Shown in pieces: positions 1 through 6,659 of a DNA stretch of 12,480 nt (its first letter is position 1; each line of letters opens with the position of its first letter). Both the position numbers and the translations under genes were made by a program. The DNA comes from Betaproteobacteria bacterium (lineage in GTDB: Bacteria; Pseudomonadota; Gammaproteobacteria; Burkholderiales; Burkholderiaceae_C), in NCBI GenBank assembly GCA_009918225.1, contig RGEP01000029.1, forward strand, positions 1 to 12,480, read 5' to 3'. Under the pieces are notes generated by a model, which saw nothing but the letters and a program-made list of their open reading frames with translations, was not told where the DNA came from and made no database searches.

Positions 1-1148
1 CGCAGCTCTTGCGTGAACTGGCTGTAATCAAGGTCGCCACGGTCGGCGATCTGATTGAACTGGCGGTAAATGGTGCCCAGCCGGTCTTGATCCTGGAACT
101 GCGTGTTGACCCAGCCGCGGTGCGCCGTGATGGAGGTGAAGGTGACCGTGGGCAGGGTGTAGTCGAACTGGGCCGAAAGGCCGCTGTTCGTGTCCTGAAC
201 CCGGGTTCTCATGTCGCTGTTGATCTGGCGGTTGGTGGCCGACGGCACCACGGGGGATACGGCTGCGGCGTACAGCGGGTTGGCCGTGACCGCATTGGTC
301 GGATAGCTGGCCACATTGGTGCTGACCGGCACGCCGGTGGGCGTGGTGTCTTCGGCCTTGGTCTGGTCGGCAATCACGGTGAGCTTGAGGTCGCGCGACA
401 GCGCTGCATCTGCGCGCAGACGCACGCCCTGGCGGTCGTAGCCATTGACCTTGCTGCCATCGAACACGTTGGTGACGTTGCCGTCAAATTTGGCGGTCAT
501 GGCCGAGATGGAGCCTTTGAGCTCGTTGTTGCCGCCGCTGACGCCGGTTCGCAGCCGCATCTCGCCACCCTGGAAGGCCGAGAGGTCCACATAGCCGCTG
601 CTTCCAGCCGTGGGCGCGCGGGTGACGATGTTGATCACGCCGGCCGAGGCGTTCTTGCCGAACAGCGTGCCCTGGGGGCCCCGCAGCACTTCGATGCGGT
701 CCACTTCAATCAGGTCCAGCGTGGCCTGGCCCGGGCGACCGGTCACCACGCCATCGAGCACCATCGACACGGTGGGCTCCACACCCGGCGAGGTGGAGAT
801 GGTGCCCACGCCCCGGATGAACAGGGCCGAATCCTTGTTCGATGCATTGGCGCGGTAGTTGAGGGTCGGCAACTGCGCGGTGATCGTGGTGAGGTTGTTG
901 AGGTTGAGCTCCTCCATCGCACCGCCGCTGATGACCGACACCGCGATCGGGGTGCGCTGCAAAGGCTGCATGCGCTTGGTAGCCGTCACAGTCACGGTTT
1001 CAAGCTCGGTGGACTGCGCGGCGGCCGGCGCAGTGCCAGAGGCCGGTGCGCTCGATTGGGCCTGAACGCCGATCGAGGCGGCTGCCAATGCCGCGGCCAG
1101 CGCCAGGCGTGAGTAGGGATGCTTGCGATCGCTCTCTTGGGTTCTCAT
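1..1148 (-). CDS. TonB-dependent outer-membrane receptor, N-terminal part (gene runs off the left edge)
   Basis: Reading leftward from the ATG at 1148, 382 codons stay open to the window edge; full receptors are usually 700-900 residues, so roughly half is present. Residues 1-30 form a signal peptide (basic start, Ala/Leu-rich core, VQA at the cleavage site). A TonB-box-like ETVTVTATKR at about 45-54 leads into a plug domain with the usual signatures: FIRGVG, then DRIEVLRGPQGTLFGKNASA followed by GVINIVT, then the first barrel strands. The start is supported by AGGAGA at 1154-1159, five bases ahead. The gene lies 40 bases after a sugar-acid dehydratase and is probably co-transcribed with it, so the ligand is more likely a carbohydrate-like or acidic substrate than a siderophore. 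The substrate cannot be read from sequence. Family assignment is secure; substrate is inference. Confidence 0.93.
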   Translation of the reverse strand, partial: MRTQESDRKHPYSRLALAAALAAASIGVQAQSSAPASGTAPAAAQSTELETVTVTATKRMQPLQRTPIAVSVISGGAMEELNLNNLTTITAQLPTLNYRANASNKDSALFIRGVGTISTSPGVEPTVSMVLDGVVTGRPGQATLDLIEVDRIEVLRGPQGTLFGKNASAGVINIVTRAPTAGSSGYVDLSAFQGGEMRLRTGVSGGNNELKGSISAMTAKFDGNVTNVFDGSKVNGYDRQGVRLRADAALSRDLKLTVIADQTKAEDTTPTGVPVSTNVASYPTNAVTANPLYAAAVSPVVPSATNRQINSDMRTRVQDTNSGLSAQFDYTLPTVTFTSITAHRGWVNTQFQDQDRLGTIYRQFNQIADRGDLDYSQFTQEL

Positions 1149-1177
1149 CGTTGTCTCCTGTCGGTCTTGCTTGGAAT

Positions 1178-1201
1178 AAAAAAGGCCATCAGTAGATGGT
1201 C
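1178..1201 (-). terminator. Weak intrinsic terminator or attenuator between dehydratase and receptor genes
   Basis: On the minus strand CCATC and GATGG pair around a TACT loop. The stem can extend by a G-C pair past one A·C mismatch, and is followed by CC and a run of six T (1178-1183). It overlaps the dehydratase stop codon (TGA at 1189-1191). The stem is short, so it probably reduces rather than stops read-through into the receptor gene. Seen in sequence; function is inferred. Confidence 0.4.
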
Positions 1202-2890
1202 GGCTCGGGGGTTGGCGCTTGGCCTTGCAGAAAATCGAAATCACAGCCCTCATGGGCCTGCGTGACATGGTCTTGGTAGAGGCGGACATAGCCACGCGCA
1301 TAAGGCGATGGAGCACGCTGCCAGCGCGCGCGGCGGCGCTCGAGTTCCTCGTCAGAAACCAGCAGCTGCAGCCTGCGGGATTCCACATCCAATTCAATCT
1401 CATCGCCCTCTTCGACCAGGGCCAAAGGCCCACCGACGGCCGACTCGGGGCTGACGTGCAGCACACAGCTGCCGTAGTGCGTGCCGCTCATGCGGGCATC
1501 AGAAATACGCACCAGGTCTCGCACACCTTGCTGCAGGAGCTTGTGGGGGATGGGCAGCCCACCCCACTCCGGCATGCCCGGCGCGCCCACCGGGCCGGCG
1601 TTTCGAAGCACCAAGACGGAGTCCACGGTGCATTCCAAATTGGGGTCGGCGCAGCGTTTGACCATTTCCTGCGGGCTGTCGAACACAATGGCGCGCCCGC
1701 GGTGGCGGAAGTAGCGCGGGCTCGCCGCACTGGGCTTGATCACCGCACCTTCGGGGGCCAGATTTCCGCGCAGAACGGCCAGGGCCGGATGCGGGCTGAC
1801 GGGCTGCTCGAGCGGGCGTATCACCTCATCGTCACGGCTTTCACGGCCTTCGATCACCGCGGCCAGGGGCTGGCCTGTGACCGTCATCTCCTGCAGGCTC
1901 AGATGCGAACGGATGCGGTTCATCACGGCCGGCAGCCCTCCGGCGTAGTGGAGGTCCTCCATCAGGCGATCGCCGCTGGGAAACAGATTGGCCACCACCG
2001 GCACCTTCCGGCCCCGTTCATCCAGATCAGCCAAGGAAAGCGAGACCCCGGCGCGGCGCGCCAGTGCCAGGATGTGCACGGCGGCGTTGGTTGAACCACC
2101 CAGGGCCATCTGCACCGCCACGGCGTTCAGGAACGACCCGCGCGTCAGCATCTGCGAGGGCCTCAAGTCTTCCCAGATCATGGACACGATGCGCTGGCCA
2201 CAGTCGGTGGCCATGCGCACATGGGCGGCGTCCATGGCCAGCAAAGACGCCGCGCCCGGCAGGGACAGGCCCATGGCTTCGACCATCAAGGTCATCGTGC
2301 TGGCGGTGCCCATGACGTTGCAGGTGCCCGGCGAGCGCGTCATGTGCGACTCCAGCGTGACCCATTCTTCGTCGCAGATGCGGCCGGCCTGGTACTCGTC
2401 CCAAAACATGCGGGTGTGTGTGCCAGCGCCCACGACCTGAGCGGGCTTGCCCGCGCCGAGGTAGCGATCGCTCATCATGGTGCCGGCGGGGCAGAAGAGC
2501 GTGGGGATGTCCATGCTGATCGCGCCCATGAGCGTGCCCGGCGTTGTCTTGTCGCAGCCCGCCAGGATCACCACGCCGTCTACCGGGTGCGAGCGCAGCA
2601 GTTCCTCCACCTCCATGGCCAGCATGTTGCGATAGAGCATGGTGGTGGGCTTGACCATCACCTCGCCCAAGCTCAAGGCGGGCAACTCCATCGGCGTCGG
2701 CGCGCTCACGCAGATGGGCGTGGCACGGCGAGAGGTCGCTCCAGGTGTTGATGATGGCCACCACCGGGCGTTCCAACACATCCTGGCGGCGCAGCCCCAT
2801 TTGCTGCATGCGCTGGCGGTGCGCAAAGCCGCGCATATTGGTCGCGGCAAACCAGCGCTGGCTGCGCAGATCAGCAAGGGTGCGGGGCAT
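1189..2890 (-). pseudogene. IlvD/Edd-family sugar-acid dehydratase, frameshifted by a small internal deletion
   Basis: The family uses a [2Fe-2S] cluster to dehydrate aldonic acids or dihydroxy acids to 2-keto-3-deoxy products. The natural start is the ATG at 2890 (MPRTLADLRSQRWF), with AAGG at 2896-2899. The first 64 residues contain RQRMQQMG, then AIINTWSDLSPCHAHLRERA with cluster ligand Cys56. After that the family sequence jumps to another frame at about 2697 and continues PMELPALSLGE, GCDKTTPG, GTCNVMGTASTM and DARMSGTHYG to the stop. All three expected cluster cysteines and the catalytic Ser region exist, but the first Cys is in a different frame from the others. Restored length would be about 578 residues, normal for the family. 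It diverges from a GntR-like repressor, which suggests an aldonate-type substrate (gluconate, arabinonate, xylonate or sulfogluconate; not distinguishable here). It is either a true pseudogene or a sequence error. Confidence 0.85.
2692..2702 (-). other. Frameshift/deletion junction inside the dehydratase gene
   Basis: Frame one ends its family match at …HLRERA (codon ending at 2699). Frame two resumes at PMELPALSLGE (CCG at 2694-2692). From memory of the family, this interval normally encodes about 13 residues of the type EDVKRGVWQAGGF. Only 4 bases remain here, implying loss of about 35 bases, which is not a multiple of three and explains the shift. The exact length depends on the nearest intact homologue. 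Confidence 0.7.
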
Positions 2891-2936
2891 GCAAACCTTG
2901 GACGAAGATGAGGGTTAAAGCGTAGGCGCAAGGCAA

Positions 2937-2950
2937 TGTTAGCGGTAACA
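2937..2950. promoter_or_regulatory. GntR/LacI-type operator in the divergent gap
   Basis: TGTTAGCGGTAACA is a 14-bp palindrome with a single mismatched pair (G/G) and the central CpG typical of LacI-family operators. It closely matches the E. coli GntR operator core as I recall it (TGTTAC-CG-GTAACA form). It sits 46 bases before the dehydratase start and 59 bases before the repressor start, in the only gap between the divergent units. It is the obvious target of the adjacent repressor and would allow autoregulation. I found no convincing -35/-10 pair on either strand of 2891-3009; the AT-rich TAACAATAT at its right edge is the best -10 candidate for the rightward unit. Confidence 0.75.
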
Positions 2951-3009
2951 ATATGCCGTCAAATCCCCCTGCTGCTCACCCTCGCAAACCCTAGGGACTG
3001 GCCTTCGCC

Positions 3010-4110
3010 ATGCTTGTGCCTTCCACTGCAGCCCGACCCCCGATTGCCGCGAAGAAGACGCGGCGGGGCCATGGACGCCCCACCCTGCACGACGTAGCGG
3101 AGGTCGCGGGGGTGACCCAAATCACCGTCTCCCGCTTTCTTCGCTCGCCCGAGCTCTTGGCACCCGAAACAGCCGAGCGGGTGCGCCAGGCGGTGGAATC
3201 GGTTGGCTATGTGCCCAACTTGCAGGCCGGCCAACTCGCCAGTGGCCGCTCGCGCATCGTGGCCACGCTCATCCCCAACGCGGGCCACTCGGTGTTCGCC
3301 GAAACCGTGCAGGGCTTGGCCGAAGGTCTGCGGGACAGCGGCTACGAAATGCTGCTGACCTCCACGGGCTACCAGCCCCAGCGAGAAGAGCGCCAGTTGC
3401 GCGCGGTGCTGGGCTGGTCACCCGCTGCGATTGTGGTCACCGGGCTGCACCGCACCGCAGCCGCTCAGCAATTGCTGCTCGACGCACGGGCCGCCGGCAC
3501 GCCGGTGGTGGAGATCTGGGACCATCCGACCCGCAAGACCCAGCACCGCGAACTGGTGCAAGTCGGTTTCGACCACCGTGCAGCGGGCCAAATGATGGCC
3601 GAGCACCTGATCAGCATGGGGCACCAACGCGTGGCGTATGTGGACAGTGGCGTGATCGAAGATGTGCGCGCTCATCTGCGCCGAGACGGGTTCATCGGCC
3701 AAGCCCGCAAGCGCGGCGTGCAGGCGGCGGTGCTCACCGCGCCGCCCGGCGATGCACTCGACGGTGGCGGCGTGATCCTGAACGAGTTGCTGGACCTGCG
3801 CCCCCGCATCACGGCTGCGGCGTTTGCGAACGACCATCTGGCCACGGGCGCGCTGTTGCAGGCACAGGCGCAAAACATCGCCGTTCCCGAACGCTTGGCC
3901 TTGCTGGGGTTCGGCGACTTTCCGATCAGCCGCCACTTGCACCCGGGGCTGTCCACCGTGCACACGCCCACTGCGGAAATCGGGCGCATTGCAGCGGCCA
4001 CGGTGCTGAAGTGGATGAGGAGCCCTGAGCAACCCGCCAACGCCGCGCTGGACTGCACGCTGATCGTGCGGGGCAGCACGAAAGCCGGGCTGGACCCACA
4101 CACCGCATAG
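3010..4110 (+). CDS. LacI-family repressor, GntR (gluconate) type
   Basis: A 366-residue transcriptional repressor. An N-terminal extension rich in Arg/Lys (1-22) precedes the helix-turn-helix at about 24-46 (TLHDVAEVAGVTQITVSRFL). The hinge is at about 69-83 (PNLQAGQLASGRSR), and a periplasmic-binding-protein-like effector domain fills the rest. The HTH is nearly that of E. coli GntR (GVTKMTVSRFLRNPE against GVTQITVSRFLRSPE), and later blocks (VFAE, GFD, NDHLATGA, GFGDFPI) also follow GntR. Known members bind a sugar acid or its phosphate and release DNA. It diverges from the dehydratase gene, with a matching palindrome in the gap, and lies 24 bases before glpK, so it probably controls both. 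The ATG has an AGGGA 12 bases upstream, slightly far; a GTG two codons on is an alternative. The family is secure; the effector is unknown. Confidence 0.95.
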   Translation: MLVPSTAARPPIAAKKTRRGHGRPTLHDVAEVAGVTQITVSRFLRSPELLAPETAERVRQAVESVGYVPNLQAGQLASGRSRIVATLIPNAGHSVFAETVQGLAEGLRDSGYEMLLTSTGYQPQREERQLRAVLGWSPAAIVVTGLHRTAAAQQLLLDARAAGTPVVEIWDHPTRKTQHRELVQVGFDHRAAGQMMAEHLISMGHQRVAYVDSGVIEDVRAHLRRDGFIGQARKRGVQAAVLTAPPGDALDGGGVILNELLDLRPRITAAAFANDHLATGALLQAQAQNIAVPERLALLGFGDFPISRHLHPGLSTVHTPTAEIGRIAAATVLKWMRSPEQPANAALDCTLIVRGSTKAGLDPHTA

Positions 4111-4134
4111 ACATCTCCAGCGGAGCAAGCACCC

Positions 4135-5637
4135 ATGACCGCACAGCGCCACATCCTCGCCTTGGACCAAGGGACCTCCAGCTCCCGCAGCATCGTTTTC
4201 GATTCGCAGGGCCGAATCGTGTCGATGGCTCAGCGCGAGTTCACACAGCACTACCCACAACCCGGCTGGGTGGAACACGATGCCCATGAGATCTGGGCAT
4301 CGCAACTGCACACGGCCCGGCAGGCCTTGACACAGGCGGGCTTGAAGGCCGCTGACTTGGCCGCGGTCGGCATCACCAACCAGCGCGAAACCACGGTTTT
4401 GTGGGACCGCCGAACCGGCCAGGCCATCGCCCCGGCCATCGTGTGGCAAGACCGCCGGACCGAACCCACCTGCAAAGCCCTGCGAGAAGGCGGGTACGCC
4501 GAGCGCATCGCCGCGCTCACGGGCCTTGTCGTCGACCCCTATTTCTCGGGTACGAAGCTGGCTTGGCTGCTCGATCAGGTCCCAGGCGCTCGTGATCGCG
4601 CCGAGCGTGGCGAATTGGCCTTTGGCACGGTGGACAGCTGGCTTTTGTTCAAGCTCACCCAGGGTGCGGTGCATGCGACGGATGTCAGCAACGCCAGCCG
4701 CACCATGCTCTTCGATCTGCATCGCCAAGACTGGAGCGATGAACTGCTGGGCCTGTTGAAGATTCCCCGCCAGGTGCTGCCCACCGTCCACCCTTCAGCG
4801 CACGCCTTTGGCCAAACGGCGCCGGATCTCTTGGGCTCAGCGGTGTTGATCGGCGGGATAGCGGGCGACCAGCAGGCCGCCCTGCTGGGCCAAGGCTGCA
4901 CGCAGGCCGGTCAGGCCAAGAACACCTATGGCACCGGTTGCTTCATGCTGCTGCACAGCGGCAAACAGGCCCTGTCGTCGACCAATGGGCTGATCTGCAC
5001 CGCCGCGGCGCAGACGGGTCGTGATCCGGCCTACGCGCTGGAAGGCAGCGTGTTCATCGGTGGGGCGGTGGTGCAGTGGCTGCGCGACGGCCTCAAGGCC
5101 ATCGATCACAGCACCGAAGTGGAAGCCCTGGCCCGCTCGGTTCCCGACGCGGGTGGCGTGGTGTTTGTGCCGGCCTTTACCGGGCTGGGCGCCCCCTACT
5201 GGAAGGCCGATGCACGAGGCGCCATCATGGGACTCACACGCGGCACCACCACCGCCCATCTGGCACGCGCCGCGCTGGAAAGCGTGGCCTTTCAAAGCGC
5301 CGATCTTTTGCTGGCCATGCAGGCTGATGCGCAGGCGGCCACTGGCGTGTCCTTGACCGAACTCAGGGTCGACGGCGGCGCCTGCGTCAACGACCTGTTG
5401 ATGCAGTTCCAGGCCGACCTGCTCGGGCTTCCGGTGCTCAGGCCGGTGGTGCACGAGACCACGGCCTTGGGCGCCGCAGCACTCGCAGGCATCACGGCGG
5501 GTGTGCTTTCAGGCGCTGAACAGATTCAGGCCATGTGGCAGCTCGATCGATGCTTCGAGCCCCGGATGTCGCGCGACGAGGCACAGGCACGGATGCAGGA
5601 CTGGCACGCGGTGGTGCATGCCGTTCAACAGGTATAG
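4135..5637 (+). CDS. glpK: Glycerol kinase
   Basis: A FGGY-family kinase making sn-glycerol 3-phosphate from glycerol and ATP; 500 residues against 502 in E. coli. The ATP-loop DQGTSSSR is at 11-18. All glycerol contacts known from E. coli GlpK are present at equivalent places: R84-E85 (NQRETT), W104 (IVWQDRR), Y136 (DPYFSGTK), D245 (GIAGDQQAALLGQ) and F270 (NTYGTGCF). This makes glycerol the best substrate guess over gluconate or xylulose. The loop that carries the fructose-1,6-bisphosphate site in E. coli (GGKGGTRIP) is replaced by PDLLGSAVL at about 230-238, one residue shorter and without the Arg, so that allosteric inhibition is probably absent. GGAG at 4122-4125 supports the ATG. It lies 24 bases after the repressor, likely one transcript. 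No glpD or glpF is next to it, so the glycerol source may be a glycoside or glycerol-bearing substrate handled by the locus (inference). Confidence 0.95.
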   Translation: MTAQRHILALDQGTSSSRSIVFDSQGRIVSMAQREFTQHYPQPGWVEHDAHEIWASQLHTARQALTQAGLKAADLAAVGITNQRETTVLWDRRTGQAIAPAIVWQDRRTEPTCKALREGGYAERIAALTGLVVDPYFSGTKLAWLLDQVPGARDRAERGELAFGTVDSWLLFKLTQGAVHATDVSNASRTMLFDLHRQDWSDELLGLLKIPRQVLPTVHPSAHAFGQTAPDLLGSAVLIGGIAGDQQAALLGQGCTQAGQAKNTYGTGCFMLLHSGKQALSSTNGLICTAAAQTGRDPAYALEGSVFIGGAVVQWLRDGLKAIDHSTEVEALARSVPDAGGVVFVPAFTGLGAPYWKADARGAIMGLTRGTTTAHLARAALESVAFQSADLLLAMQADAQAATGVSLTELRVDGGACVNDLLMQFQADLLGLPVLRPVVHETTALGAAALAGITAGVLSGAEQIQAMWQLDRCFEPRMSRDEAQARMQDWHAVVHAVQQV

Positions 5638-5648
5638 CCGCCTCAAGC

Positions 5649-6659
5649 TCAGGGCCTGAGGATCACCTTGGCTGCGGCGCAGCGGCCCTGGTCCAGATCC
5701 AGAAAGGCCTGCTGCCCCTCGTCGAGCGGGCGTTCTTCCACCCAAGACAAATCGCCGAACACACCCCGCGCCAAGGCGTCCACGGTGGCCCGCAGATCGG
5801 CGGTGGTGTAGGTGTAGGTACCCAGCAGCGTGATCTCCGCCAGGGTGAGCTTGCGCATGTCGATCTCGCTGGCCCAATCCTGAAGGCCGACATGCATGAT
5901 GGTGCCGCCAGGCTTGATGGCCGCCAGGGCCTGCACCCGGGTGGCCTTCGCGCCCACCGCATCGAACACCACATCGAAGGACGATTCGCTCAGCGGCTCG
6001 GTGCGCGGGTCCAGGGCGACACAGCCTGCATGCGCGGCCACCGCCTCGCGCCTGAGCGGGTTCAATTCCGCCAGCGTCAGGCGAGCCACGCCCAAGTGGC
6101 GCAGCAGCAGCGCCAGCAGCATGCCGATGGCCCCACCGCCGATCACCAGCACACGGCATTCATGCAAAGGGCGTGCAAGCGTGCGCAGGGTGAGGTTCAC
6201 CGCATGCCACGCAGTGGCGGCAGGCTCGGTCAGCGCCGCGCTGCGCGAGGAAAGGTCTTGGGGCATGGCCACCAGCGACGCCGCCGGAATGCTCATGTAC
6301 TCGGCATACGCGCCCGGCCGCGTCATGCCCACCATCGTGCGGTTGGCACAGAGGTTGTTGCGGCCCTGCACGCAGTACTCGCAGGTGCCGCAGGTGATCA
6401 GCGGATTGCCCGTGAATCGCATGCCCAGCTCGAAGCCCGGAGCCTGAGACTCGACGATGCGGCCAACGAACTCATGGCCCAGCACCAGGCCGGGCTTGCG
6501 CCTCGGGTCGTGCCCGTGCCATGCGTGGAGGTCCGAGCCACAGATGCCGACGGCCTCAATCTGCAACACCACCTCGCCGATCGTGGCGCTGGGCATGGCA
6601 CGCTGCTGAAGTTGAACCTCATGGGGTTGGGTATAGACGAGGGCTCTCATGTGGGTCAT
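5649..6659 (-). CDS. Zinc-dependent medium-chain alcohol/polyol dehydrogenase
   Basis: A 336-residue MDR-family dehydrogenase that oxidises a secondary alcohol with NAD(P)+. The catalytic zinc site is C40 (GICGSDLHAW), H62-E63 (GHE) and E145 (LTEPAATAWHAV). The structural zinc lobe has four Cys at 90, 93, 96 and 104 (CGTCEYCVQGRNNLC). The Rossmann loop GGGAIG is at 174-179, and an acidic residue after the second strand (LAELNP) favours NAD. It resembles the sorbitol/threonine dehydrogenase branch. It is last in the operon; its ATG shares ATGA with the stop of the aminotransferase gene, so translation is coupled. Together with the SDR and the HpsN-like enzyme it makes three dehydrogenases of different folds, as in the HpsNOP set for DHPS. 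By that analogy it may interconvert a 2-hydroxy and 2-oxo group (inference). A second in-frame Met lies three codons in. Confidence 0.92.
   Translation of the reverse strand: MTHMRALVYTQPHEVQLQQRAMPSATIGEVVLQIEAVGICGSDLHAWHGHDPRRKPGLVLGHEFVGRIVESQAPGFELGMRFTGNPLITCGTCEYCVQGRNNLCANRTMVGMTRPGAYAEYMSIPAASLVAMPQDLSSRSAALTEPAATAWHAVNLTLRTLARPLHECRVLVIGGGAIGMLLALLLRHLGVARLTLAELNPLRREAVAAHAGCVALDPRTEPLSESSFDVVFDAVGAKATRVQALAAIKPGGTIMHVGLQDWASEIDMRKLTLAEITLLGTYTYTTADLRATVDALARGVFGDLSWVEERPLDEGQQAFLDLDQGRCAAAKVILRP

Noticed and set aside
9..1112. Long plus-strand open frame of 367 residues
   Set aside because: It is antisense to the TonB receptor; Arg/His/Gly-rich low-complexity translation with no recognisable domain, as expected from GC-rich codon structure.
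2700..2931. N-terminal part of a 580-residue dehydratase reading that begins at a TTG at 2931
   Set aside because: Its first ~80 residues resemble no IlvD/Edd protein, whereas the other frame from the ATG at 2890 gives perfect family sequence in the same interval.
2891..3009. σ70 promoters in the divergent gap
   Set aside because: No -35/-10 pair with acceptable spacing stood out on either strand, so none is annotated apart from the operator.
3418..4791. Minus-strand open frame of 457 residues
   Set aside because: It spans the repressor and glpK in antisense and has no domain signature; both sense genes are certain.
5648..5660. Palindrome CTCAGGGCCTGAG at the convergent gene ends as a bidirectional terminator
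   Set aside because: The arms are separated by a single base, so an RNA hairpin would lose its inner pairs, and no T run follows on either strand.
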